A stretch of 64,000 nt of DNA from positions 42,624 to 106,623 of the forward strand of contig JAFSBW010000026.1 of assembly GCA_017437095.1 (NCBI GenBank), in the 5' to 3' direction. This stretch comes from Oscillospiraceae bacterium (GTDB lineage: Bacteria > Bacillota > Clostridia > Oscillospirales > Oscillospiraceae). Under the pieces are notes generated by a model. It was not told the origin of the DNA and ran no database searches. It worked only from the letters and a program-made list of their open reading frames with translations. Made by a program: the position numbers and the translations under genes. Numbering within the stretch: position 1 is the first letter of the stretch; the number at the start of each line of letters is the position of its first letter. Of this stretch, positions 51,115 through 59,150 are shown one piece after another.

Positions 51115-53382
51115 TTACAGCTTATTTCTCTGGATCTTTCCGCTGATGGTCTTGGGTAGCTCGTCCTTAAATACCACAACTCTGGGGTACTTATAAGGAG
51201 CGGTGTTGTGCTTGACGTAGTTCTGGATCTCCTTCTTCAGCTCCTCGGTAGGCTCGGTGCCCTTGGTAAGCACGATGCTGGCCTTAACTACCTGGCCGCG
51301 CACGGGATCGGGCACAGCGCTTACGCCGCATTCTACTACATAAGGCAGCTCCATGATCACGCTTTCGATCTCGAACGGTCCAATGCGGTATCCGCTGGAC
51401 TTGATCACATCGTCAATGCGGCTGACATAGAAGAAGTAGCCGTCTTCATCCCGCCAGGCGGTATCGCCGGTGTGGTAGATGCCGTCGTACCAGGCTTCCT
51501 TGGTCTTTTCCTCGTCCAGGTAGTACTCCTTGTACAGGCCGCAGGGAGGGTTATTGCCGGTGCGGATAACGATCTCGCCCACTTCGCCGGGAGCAACGCT
51601 GCGGCCCTCGCTGTCGATGATGTCGATATTGTACTGGGGAGAGGCCTTGCCCATAGAGCCGACCTTGGGGGTAGTGCCCACCAGGTTGGCGATGGTCAGG
51701 GTGGTTTCGGTCTGGCCGAAGCCCTCCATGATCTCCAGGCCCGTAGCTTCCTTGAACTTTTTGAACACCTCGGGGTTGAGAGCCTCGCCGGCGGTGGTCA
51801 TATGGTGGATGGAAGAAAGGTCATAATTGCTCAGATCCTCCCGGATAAGCATACGCAGCATAGTGGGGGGAGCGCAGAAGGTGGTAATATTGTACTTGGC
51901 GAACATGGGAAGGATCTCCTTCTCATCGAAGCGGTCAAAGTCATATACGAACACCGCGCCTTCGCACAGCCACTGGCCGTAGAGCTTGCCCCAAAGGCTC
52001 TTGCCCCAGCCGGTATCGGAGATGGTAAGGTGCAGGCCGTCCCGCTCGCAGCAATGCCAGTACTTGGCGGTTACATAGTGGCCCAGAGCGTAGGTATGCT
52101 TGTGGGCAGCCATCTTGGGGTTGCCGGTGGTGCCGGAGGTGAAGAACATCAGGGCGGTATCGTCACCGGCGGAAGCATCCTCCGGCCGATCCAGGTGGCG
52201 GGTGAAGAGGCCGTATTCCTTGTCAAAATCACGCCAGGGGCCTCTCTGGCCGCCTACCATTACCAGGGTTTCTACCTGGGGGCATTTGGCAGCGGCAGCG
52301 GCGGCGATGTCGGCGGTGTCGCCGTCGGCGGTGCAGATAATGGCCTTAACGCCTGCGGCGTTGTAGCGGTAAACAAAGTCATGCTCCTTCAGCTGGTTGG
52401 TAGCGGGGATGGCCACAGCGCCCAGCTTATGCAGAGCTACCATAGCAAACCAGAACTGGTAGTGCCGCTTGAGCACCAGCATGACCTTGTCGCCCTTGCC
52501 GATGCCCAGGGATTTAAAGTAGTTGGCGGTCTGGTTGGAGTGGTCCTTGATGTCCCGGAAGGTAAAGCGCCGCTCGTTCTTGTATTTATCCAGATGGATC
52601 ATAGCCAGCTTGCCGGGATCCCGGCGGGCGATGGTGTCCACCACGTCGAAGCCAAAGTTGAAGCTTTCGGTGTTCTTAAAGCGGATGGACTGCAGGCAGC
52701 CGTTTTCGTCCTCGGTGGCGTCTACAAATTTTTCGCAGGCCAGGGGAGCGGAGGTCTTAGCGGTAACCACACTCTTGCGCACCTCGGCCTCCTGGGTCTT
52801 TTCGCCGGGGAGAACTACTGCTACGAAAACGCAGTCAGATCCGTCAACGGCGATCATGCCGTGGGGGGTAGAGGAGTCGTAGTAAATGCTGTCGCCCTCG
52901 CAGAGGACTTCGGTGTGCTTGCCGATCTGCACCTTCAGCTTACCGCTGATGATCAGGTCGAACTCCTGGCCGGAGTGGGTAGCCAGCTGGATGGGCTTGT
53001 TCTGCTGGGCCGGATCGTACGCATAGCGCACCCAGTAGGGCTCAGCGATCTTGTCCCGGAACTTGGGGGCCAGGTTGGTGATGTCGATGCCGTCCTCCTG
53101 GGCGGTCTTCTGGCCGCCGCCCTTGCGGGTAACGGTGTAGCTGGTCAGCCGGGCGCTGCGGCCCTCCAGCAGCTCCATCATTTCCACATCAAAGGCCAGG
53201 GCGCACTTATGAATGAAGCTAAACGGAATGTCAATGCTGCCGCTTTCATAAATTCGGTAGGCTTCCTCAGTAACATCGGTCTTTTCGGCCATTTCCGCTT
53301 CGCTCCAGCCCATAATAGAGCGCATCTCCTTGATACGGGCAGCGATTTCAGAAAGCTGTAGCATGGTTGTGTTCGGTTTCAT
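51115..53382 (-). CDS. Acyl-CoA synthetase with N-terminal XRE and cupin domains (Ile T-box controlled)
   Basis: A 755-residue paralogue of the protein at 48419 with the same three parts: helix-turn-helix (GWSEAEMAEKTDVTEEAYRI), cupin (LIISGKLKVQIGKHTEVLCE), and acyl-CoA synthetase with FFTSGTTGNPK, YHTGDTAWRDEDGYFFYVSR and PKTISGKIQRNKL. The catalytic halves are closely similar and the XRE parts more diverged. It has its own promoter and T-box. An Ile specifier suggests 2-methylbutyrate as the acid. The start follows AAAGGAG. Confidence 0.88.
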   Translation of the reverse strand: MKPNTTMLQLSEIAARIKEMRSIMGWSEAEMAEKTDVTEEAYRIYESGSIDIPFSFIHKCALAFDVEMMELLEGRSARLTSYTVTRKGGGQKTAQEDGIDITNLAPKFRDKIAEPYWVRYAYDPAQQNKPIQLATHSGQEFDLIISGKLKVQIGKHTEVLCEGDSIYYDSSTPHGMIAVDGSDCVFVAVVLPGEKTQEAEVRKSVVTAKTSAPLACEKFVDATEDENGCLQSIRFKNTESFNFGFDVVDTIARRDPGKLAMIHLDKYKNERRFTFRDIKDHSNQTANYFKSLGIGKGDKVMLVLKRHYQFWFAMVALHKLGAVAIPATNQLKEHDFVYRYNAAGVKAIICTADGDTADIAAAAAAKCPQVETLVMVGGQRGPWRDFDKEYGLFTRHLDRPEDASAGDDTALMFFTSGTTGNPKMAAHKHTYALGHYVTAKYWHCCERDGLHLTISDTGWGKSLWGKLYGQWLCEGAVFVYDFDRFDEKEILPMFAKYNITTFCAPPTMLRMLIREDLSNYDLSSIHHMTTAGEALNPEVFKKFKEATGLEIMEGFGQTETTLTIANLVGTTPKVGSMGKASPQYNIDIIDSEGRSVAPGEVGEIVIRTGNNPPCGLYKEYYLDEEKTKEAWYDGIYHTGDTAWRDEDGYFFYVSRIDDVIKSSGYRIGPFEIESVIMELPYVVECGVSAVPDPVRGQVVKASIVLTKGTEPTEELKKEIQNYVKHNTAPYKYPRVVVFKDELPKTISGKIQRNKL

Positions 53383-53404
53383 TGCGTTTGCTCCTTTCGA
53401 AGAA

Positions 53405-53690
53405 AAATAAAAATAGGCTCATCTCAAAGAAAACTTTGAGACGAGCCTTGATAAACAATACCCGCGGTACCACTCAAATTGTATGGCAAGCCATACCACT
53501 CTTCAGGCTCTAACAAGCCCTATGCATTTACGCAGCATGCACGAGAGGCCCTACTAACGATCGCGTTGGGGCTTCCAGCTCGGAAGGGATTGGAATTTCA
53601 GCCGCAATTTGCCAGGCTCCCACCGCCCCCGGCTCTCTGAGAAACGCTTTTGCTGATTCCGTCTTCGTCATAGCTTTTATCTATGAAATT
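53405..53690 (-). promoter_or_regulatory. T-box riboswitch, specifier ATC (Ile)
   Basis: The minus-strand leader has Stem I with AGAGAG and GGGCGGTGGGAGCC, the T-box TGGTACCGCGGG (53472-53461) and a terminator pairing 53415-53429 with 53434-53448, then a T-rich run. Five bases before the kink-turn CGAG lies ATC (53590-53588), an isoleucine codon. It controls the synthetase at 51115. Confidence 0.88.
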
Positions 53691-53696
53691 ACCAAA

Positions 53697-53725
53697 ATTG
53701 TAACACCGCTTAGGCAACTTGTCAA
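53697..53725 (-). promoter_or_regulatory. Promoter of the Ile T-box gene
   Basis: TTGACA (53725-53720), a 17-base spacer and TACAAT (53702-53697). Confidence 0.8.
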
Positions 53726-53776
53726 GAACTGAAAAGCAATTTTTATGCAAAAATTACAAACTTTTTTTCCTCCTCT

Positions 53777-53985
53777 TGTAGGGGACGATGCCCACATCGT
53801 CCCGCCCAGCACTGCTCCTCTTGTAGGGTAGTGTTGGCAAAGGGCCGTCGAGGACGCCGGCCCCTACATTCATCGCCGGTAGTTGGTTAGCAATCGTAGG
53901 GGCAGCCCTCCTGGGCTGCCCGTGGCAGCGGAATTTTGCGCCGCACCGATTCGGCGGCGGCAAGCGGCCGCCCTACGGGGTGCGG
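53777..53985. repeat. Cluster of four intergenic palindromes
   Basis: Four elements follow one another. TGTAGGGGACGATG...CATCGTCCC lies at 53777-53806. A longer imperfect one with TGTAGGG and CCCCTACA edges lies at 53822-53868. TAGGGGCAGCCC(TCCT)GGGCTGCCC lies at 53895-53922. A nested CCGCACC/GGTGCGG element around GGCGG..GCAAGC..CCGCCCTACGG lies at 53941-53985, whose core matches 851-876. The 53726-54001 gap holds no gene. Confidence 0.7.
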
Positions 53986-53992
53986 TATGTTA

Positions 53993-54030
53993 AGGCAAAA
54001 AGCTCCCCCGGTGAGAAGCACCGGGGGAGC
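53993..54030 (-). terminator. Terminator of the LeuA-like/acyl-CoA synthetase operon
   Basis: GCTCCCCCGGTG (54002-54013) pairs with CACCGGGGGAGC (54019-54030); on the minus strand TTTTT follows. It lies seven bases after the synthetase stop. Confidence 0.88.
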
Positions 54031-54036
54031 AAAGCG

Positions 54037-56487
54037 TTATTTCAGACCCAGCAGCTCTTCGGACTGCTCTTTCATCTTGTACTTGAGGATCTTGCCTGCG
54101 GCGTTCATGGGGAAATCCTTTACGAACATAATATAGCGGGGCACCTTGTGCTTGGCCATGTGGGAGCTGCCGTAGGCCAGCATCTCTTCTACAGAGGATT
54201 CCTCACCCTTTTTCAGGATGATCCAGGCGCAGGCTTCTTCGCCGTAGCGCTCGTCCTTTACGCCTACTACCTGCACATCTCTTACCTTGGGATGGGTCAG
54301 GTAAAATTCCTCGATCTCTCTGGGGTACAGGTTTTCGCCGCCGCGGATGATCATATCCTTCAGCCGGCCGGTGATCTTATAGTAGCCGTCAGGCGTTCTG
54401 CAGGCGATATCGCCGGAGTGCAGCCAGCCCTGGGCATCGATGGTGGCGGCGGTAGCCTTGGGCATCTTGTAGTAGCCCTTCATAATGTTATAGCCCCGGG
54501 CCACAAATTCGCCGTTCTGGCCGTCGGGCAGGTCTTCGCCGGTCTCCGGGTCGATGATCTTGCATTCTACCCCGGGGAAGGCGCTGCCAACGGTTTCCAC
54601 CCGGTGGTCAAGGTCTTCGTTTACTTCGCCCATGGTGCAGCCGGGGCTGGCCTCGGTCTGGCCGTATACGGAGATGATCTCCCGCATATTCATTTCCGCC
54701 GCGGCCCGGCGCATCAGGTCTGCCGGGCAGTTGGCGCCGGCCATAATGCCGGTGCGCATATGGGAAAAGTCGGTCTTGGCAAAGTCCGGGTGGCCAAACA
54801 TGGCAATAAACATGGTAGGCACGCCGTTGAAGGCGGTGATCTGCTCGTTATGCACGCAGGCCAGGCTGGATTTGGGGGAGAAATAGGGCATGGGGCACAT
54901 GGTAACGCCGTGGGTCATGGAGTTGGTCATGGAAAGCACCATGCCGAAGCAGTGGAACATGGGCACCTGGATCATCATGCGGTCGGCGGTGGACATATCC
55001 ATGCGGTCGCCGATGATCTTGCCGTTGTTTACGATATTGCGGTGGGTAAGCATAACGCCCTTGGGGAAGCCCGTAGTGCCGGAGGTGTACTGCATGTTGC
55101 AAACATCGTCAGGCTTTACGGCGGCGGCCCGGCGGCGCACCTCTTCCTGAGGCACCAGGCTGCTGCGTTCCACCATCTGCTCCCAGGTAAGGCAGCCATC
55201 CATTTGGAAGCCAACGGTAATAATATTGCGCAGGAAGGGCAGCTTCTTGGCATACAGGCTCTCGCCGGGGGTGAGATCCTTCAGCTCGGGGCACAGCTGC
55301 TGCATGATCTCCTTATAGTTGGAATCCTTGCAGTCTTCGATCATTACCAGGGTATGGGTATCGGACTGGCGCAGCAGGTACTCGGTTTCGTGGATCTTGT
55401 AGGCGGTGTTTACGGTAACGAGAACAGCGCCGATCTTTACCGTTGCCCAGAAGGTCAAAAACCAGGCAGGCACATTGGTAGCCCAGATGGCCACATGGTA
55501 GCCCGGCTTTACGCCCAGGCTGATGAGGGCGGCGGCTACCCGGTCTACATCCTCGCGAAATTCCTTATAGGTGCGGGTGTAGTCCAAGGTTGTGTACTTA
55601 AAGCAGTACTGGTCGGGGTAGCGCTCGGCCATTTCGTCCAGCACCTGGGAGAAGGTAAGGTCTACCACATCGTAGCGCTTCCAGGGGAAAGTACCGGTGT
55701 GGCTGCGGTTGTAGTACACGGGCTTGACCTCCCGGGTATGCAGCAGCTGAGCCATGTAGCTTTCAAAATGGGTAAGCACAATGTCTTCATCGGTGATCTC
55801 ATCGTTCCAATCGGCGCAGATAAAGCCGTCGTAGTTCAGGCTGCGCAGGGCGGACATAAACTCTGCCACCGGCAGCTCGCCTTCGCCGATAAGCACATCG
55901 GTATCGCCCCTGCGGTCGCCCAGGCGGACATAGCCGATGTAAGAGCCCAGGGTTTGGATGGTGGAGTCGGCAGTTTCCTTGCCTACAAAGAAGCTCTGGC
56001 GGATATTCCAGCATACGCCCAGAGCGGCGCAGGCAAACAGCGCCAGCACATCCAGCACCCGGCCGGTATGGGCCAGGTCGCCGGCGGTTTCCAGCAGCAC
56101 CATGACCCCCAGCTCCTCAGCGCAGCTAAGCACGGGCTTTAAAAGCGCCAGCAGGGCATCGTTATCCGGCAGGGCATCAAAGCGGATGATGAAATTCTCC
56201 ACCCCCGCCCGGCTGGCCAGCTCCACGCCCCGCATAAGCTCGGCAGGGTCGGTGCTTTCGGTGACGGTTTCGCTGTGGGAAACGGCGCTGATGGCAATAT
56301 GGCGGTTTACCAGCTTCCGGCGGGAGCTGGCAGTGACAGCGGAGTGAAAAATGCTGTCGTGATGGGCCTTTTTTTCGCCGGGGGCATCGAAGATCTCGAA
56401 GCCGGCATATTGGTAGCGGCTGGCCTTTTCACAAAGCTCCAAAAAGGAGCGCCCCGCTACATATTGGGAAGAAAAGGAAATTTTCAT
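54037..56487 (-). CDS. Fusion of a xylose-isomerase-like TIM barrel and an acyl-CoA synthetase
   Basis: An 816-residue protein. Residues 1 to about 245 resemble the AP-endonuclease-2/sugar-isomerase barrel (YQYAGFEIFDAPGEKK, VLLETAGDLAHTGRVLDVL, GYVRLGDRRGDTDVLIGEGE). Residues about 260-816 are an acyl-CoA synthetase with YTSGTTGFPKGVMLTH, YGQTEASPGC, GDIACRTPDGYYKITGRLKD and AAGKILKYKM. It belongs to a different branch from the two XRE-cupin synthetases. It starts one base after the LeuA-like stop, so it is under the Leu T-box. Isovalerate or a related acid is a reasonable guess for its substrate. Confidence 0.85.
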   Translation of the reverse strand: MKISFSSQYVAGRSFLELCEKASRYQYAGFEIFDAPGEKKAHHDSIFHSAVTASSRRKLVNRHIAISAVSHSETVTESTDPAELMRGVELASRAGVENFIIRFDALPDNDALLALLKPVLSCAEELGVMVLLETAGDLAHTGRVLDVLALFACAALGVCWNIRQSFFVGKETADSTIQTLGSYIGYVRLGDRRGDTDVLIGEGELPVAEFMSALRSLNYDGFICADWNDEITDEDIVLTHFESYMAQLLHTREVKPVYYNRSHTGTFPWKRYDVVDLTFSQVLDEMAERYPDQYCFKYTTLDYTRTYKEFREDVDRVAAALISLGVKPGYHVAIWATNVPAWFLTFWATVKIGAVLVTVNTAYKIHETEYLLRQSDTHTLVMIEDCKDSNYKEIMQQLCPELKDLTPGESLYAKKLPFLRNIITVGFQMDGCLTWEQMVERSSLVPQEEVRRRAAAVKPDDVCNMQYTSGTTGFPKGVMLTHRNIVNNGKIIGDRMDMSTADRMMIQVPMFHCFGMVLSMTNSMTHGVTMCPMPYFSPKSSLACVHNEQITAFNGVPTMFIAMFGHPDFAKTDFSHMRTGIMAGANCPADLMRRAAAEMNMREIISVYGQTEASPGCTMGEVNEDLDHRVETVGSAFPGVECKIIDPETGEDLPDGQNGEFVARGYNIMKGYYKMPKATAATIDAQGWLHSGDIACRTPDGYYKITGRLKDMIIRGGENLYPREIEEFYLTHPKVRDVQVVGVKDERYGEEACAWIILKKGEESSVEEMLAYGSSHMAKHKVPRYIMFVKDFPMNAAGKILKYKMKEQSEELLGLK

Positions 56488-56488
56488 A

Positions 56489-57820
56489 TTATCTTTCCTC
56501 GTAAACGATCTTATTCAGGGCATTGATGTAAGCGCGGATGGAAGCGCCCACGATATCGGTAGAAACGCCGTTGCCGCTGTAGAGCTTGCCGCCGGAGCGC
56601 AGCCGCACGATGGCATTGCCCACAGCCTCCCGGCCCTTGGTAATGGCGCTGATCTGGAAATCGTCCAGCTCGTAGTGGTGGCCGATGATGCCCTCAATGG
56701 CATGGAAGGCGGCATCGATAGGGCCGTCGCCCATGGCAACGGTTGCCAGGGTCTGCCCGTTTTTCTCCAGGGTGATGTTGGCGGTAGCGGTAAGCACATT
56801 GCCGCAGTTTACCACATAGTTGACCACATGGAAGGTGCTGGGCACCTGCATAGCGGCGGTGGCGATAATGGCCTCCAGCTCCGCGGCGCTGAGCTTGCCC
56901 CGCTTGCGGATCACCCGGCGGAACTCCTGGTATACCTTGCCCACATCCTCATCGCTCAGCTCATAACCCAGGGCGGCTACGGCGGCGGCGATGTCGGAAA
57001 GGCTGCTGCTGTCGTCCAGCTGGGCTACGGGCTGGGAATCCTGCTGGGCAGCAGGGGCAGCGCCCTGCAGAGAAGCGGCAATGGCGGTAATGTTCAGGGA
57101 GCTTTCGGCGTTCAGGGCCGCGCCCTTGGTGCGCAGCAGCTGGGCCAGGCGGTCAGGCCGCAGGAAAGCGTCGTCCATAGCGGTGCAGATGCCCTGGGCG
57201 CCGGCGCGGATGGCTTCGGCAGCGCAGGCAGAAGCCATATCCAGGGCGTTGCTGGGCTGCACATATACGGGGCAGGCGGTAACCTGGCTCACCAGAGCAG
57301 CCAGCTCCTGGGGCAGGCAGATGCCGCTGTCATCGCATACGATGGCGGCTTTGGCGCCGTTTTCGGCGGCTGCGGCAGTGGCCTTGGCCAGGAAGCCCTC
57401 TTCCGCCCGGGAAGCATCCCCGGCGATGAAAATAACATTGTCGCATACGGCTTTGGCCGCCGCGCAAAGGGAAGCGATGGTTTCCAGCATCTGGGGGGCT
57501 TTTTTATGGTACATATATTCCATCTGCACCGTAGAGATGGGAAGAGAAACAGCGATGCAGGGGTTTTTAGCCTCCTTCAGGCATTCCCAGGCGGCTTCGA
57601 TGCCCTCCTCGCTGTGGCAGGGAAGCACGGCGGCGCAGCCGATGCTGCCGGCGATGGTGCGGCATACTACCTGCTCTTCCTTGCTTCCTGCGGGAGCGGT
57701 TAGCAAAATGGCATCCACGCCGCTGCCGTCCAGAGTTTTGGCCAGCTGCAGCTTTTCCCGGAAGGATAGAGTTTTGGCGCCCTCACGGCACAGGCTGCTG
57801 TCTACAACATAGAGTTTCAT
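56489..57820 (-). CDS. LeuA-like protein with degenerate catalytic barrel
   Basis: A 443-residue protein. The C-terminal part (about residues 290-443) is a clear LeuA regulatory domain: MQVPSTFHVVNYVVNCGN, then the LEKNG and MGDGPIDAAFHAIE region. The N-terminal barrel is much changed. The DTTLRDGEQ start reads DSSLCREGAK. The metal-binding HxHND of real 2-isopropylmalate synthases is replaced around VYVQPSNALDMASA, so both histidines are missing. Activity as a synthase is doubtful; it may be a leucine sensor or have a new role. ATG 57820 follows AGGAGG. It is the first gene under the Leu T-box. Confidence 0.78.
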   Translation of the reverse strand: MKLYVVDSSLCREGAKTLSFREKLQLAKTLDGSGVDAILLTAPAGSKEEQVVCRTIAGSIGCAAVLPCHSEEGIEAAWECLKEAKNPCIAVSLPISTVQMEYMYHKKAPQMLETIASLCAAAKAVCDNVIFIAGDASRAEEGFLAKATAAAAENGAKAAIVCDDSGICLPQELAALVSQVTACPVYVQPSNALDMASACAAEAIRAGAQGICTAMDDAFLRPDRLAQLLRTKGAALNAESSLNITAIAASLQGAAPAAQQDSQPVAQLDDSSSLSDIAAAVAALGYELSDEDVGKVYQEFRRVIRKRGKLSAAELEAIIATAAMQVPSTFHVVNYVVNCGNVLTATANITLEKNGQTLATVAMGDGPIDAAFHAIEGIIGHHYELDDFQISAITKGREAVGNAIVRLRSGGKLYSGNGVSTDIVGASIRAYINALNKIVYEER

Positions 57821-57840
57821 AATGCTACCTCCTACAAAAT

Positions 57841-58089
57841 AAAAAACCCCGCAAAGGCGTTTGCCTTCGCGGGGTGATTGCATAAAATCAACCACGGTAC
57901 CACCCGTGTTGCCTGTTGCCAGGCCGCTTTCCTAACATTTAACGGCGTTACCCGGAGCGCCCTACTGCGTTTTTCAGGAGCCCTGCTCGGATAGGAGACA
58001 CAAAGACCCACCACCGCCTCGCACCACCCGGCGGCTCTCTGTAAGCGAATTACTTTGCTTATTATCGTCATCGCATTTATGGATTTATG
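57841..58089 (-). promoter_or_regulatory. T-box riboswitch, specifier CTC (Leu)
   Basis: The minus-strand leader has Stem I with AGAGAG and GGGTGGTGCGAGG, the T-box TGGTACCGTGG (57902-57892) and a terminator with CCCCGC/GCGGGG arms (57847-57874), then a T-run. Five bases before CGAG lies CTC (57997-57995), a leucine codon. It controls the LeuA-like and acyl-CoA synthetase pair. Confidence 0.87.
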
Positions 58090-58095
58090 GATACA

Positions 58096-58124
58096 ATTCT
58101 AGCGCAGGCAAGGGGAAAAATCAA
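58096..58124 (-). promoter_or_regulatory. Promoter of the Leu T-box operon
   Basis: TTGATT (58124-58119), a 17-base spacer and TAGAAT (58101-58096). Confidence 0.65.
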
Positions 58125-58177
58125 GCCTGAAATTTTTACGAAACCGCGGCCTGCCCGCAGGGGTCTTTCGGCAAAAT

Positions 58178-58975
58178 TTACAAAAGGATCTGATCCCGGA
58201 AAAGGCTCTCGGCGGTTTTGTAGGCGATCTGCTCCTGCTGGGCCAAGGTAAGGGGCAAATTCAAGAACCGGGGCACTTCCACCATAGGATCCCACAGGGG
58301 GAAATCCGTGCCGTAAACCAGGCGCTCGGCGCCGTAGCGGCCGATCAGCTCCACAGCCTTTTCCTGGCTCATAAACATCAAAGAGCTGGAAATATCCATA
58401 AAGCAATCCTTATCATAAAGCTGCTCCATAGCCTCGTCATACATGCTGTAGCCGCCGAAATGGGCGGCGATCACCTGCAGCCGGGGGAACAGCTCCAGCA
58501 CCCGGCGCAGCCGGGCGGGGTGGGAATAGTCGTAGCGCGTATCGCCCATATGGAGCATCAGGGGCATTTTATCCTGCATCATTTCGTATACGGGGAAAAG
58601 CCGCGCATCGTCGATGTTAAACAGCTGGGTATCCGGGTGGAACTTAATGCCCTTCAGGCCAAGCTTTGCTACCCGGCTCAGCTCCCCGGTAATATCCTCC
58701 ATAGCGGCGTGGAGGGTGCCGAAGCCGTAAAACTCGCTGTGCGCCTTGCATTGCTCGGCTACGAAATCGTTGATATGGGCCACATGACCCGGCTTCAGCC
58801 CAACGGGAAGCACAACAAACTGGCTGATCCCGGCCTGCTTGCCCCGGGTAAGGAGGGTAGAAACCGTGCCGTTCATGCCGCCGCCTTCCAGCTCGTAAAA
58901 GTCGCAAATGCTCTGGGCAGCCTTTTGGGCAATGGCATCGGGGTATACATGGGTATGAAAGTCGATAATTTTCAT
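58178..58975 (-). CDS. Amidohydrolase-family protein (COG2159-like), second copy
   Basis: A 265-residue amidohydrolase-2-type protein with IIDFHTHVYPDAIAQKAA, LGLKGIKFHPDTQLF, LMLHMGDTRYDYS, VIAAHFGGY and VYGTDFPLWDP. The catalytic pattern is complete. It is the same type as the gene at 29940 but clearly diverged. ATG 58975 follows AAGGAGGG. The substrate is unknown. Nothing links it to the T-box genes except position. Confidence 0.75.
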   Translation of the reverse strand: MKIIDFHTHVYPDAIAQKAAQSICDFYELEGGGMNGTVSTLLTRGKQAGISQFVVLPVGLKPGHVAHINDFVAEQCKAHSEFYGFGTLHAAMEDITGELSRVAKLGLKGIKFHPDTQLFNIDDARLFPVYEMMQDKMPLMLHMGDTRYDYSHPARLRRVLELFPRLQVIAAHFGGYSMYDEAMEQLYDKDCFMDISSSLMFMSQEKAVELIGRYGAERLVYGTDFPLWDPMVEVPRFLNLPLTLAQQEQIAYKTAESLFRDQILL

Positions 58976-59115
58976 AAAAGACCCTCCTTTTTTGCGAATT
59001 TGCGTTTTATTATACCACCCCTTTGGCAAAATGCAATGGCTTTTGGCAAAAACCATCGTTATGCCAAACACAGCTGTCTGCCTGGGCCGGATGTTATGAA
59101 ATTTCACAATATAGA

Positions 59116-59146
59116 TCCCCCGGCCCGCATATAGCAGACCGGGGGA
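59116..59146 (-). terminator. Possible terminator after the 59151 gene
   Basis: TCCCCCGG (59116-59123) pairs with CCGGGGGA (59139-59146) four bases beyond the stop. The T-run on the minus strand is weak, so the call is tentative. Confidence 0.45.
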
Positions 59147-59150
59147 GAGC

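Noticed and set aside
53777-53985. A CRISPR array, because of several repeats in a row.
   Set aside because: The units are hairpins of different length and arm sequence with irregular spacing and no cas genes. No CRISPR array was seen anywhere in the window.
50895-58000. Reading the specifiers as the triplet directly before the kink-turn (TTT, TTC, ATC; two Phe and one Ile).
   Set aside because: The specifier loop is separated from the kink-turn by a short helix. The five-base spacing gives Val, Ile and Leu and agrees with the ilvE and LeuA-like genes.
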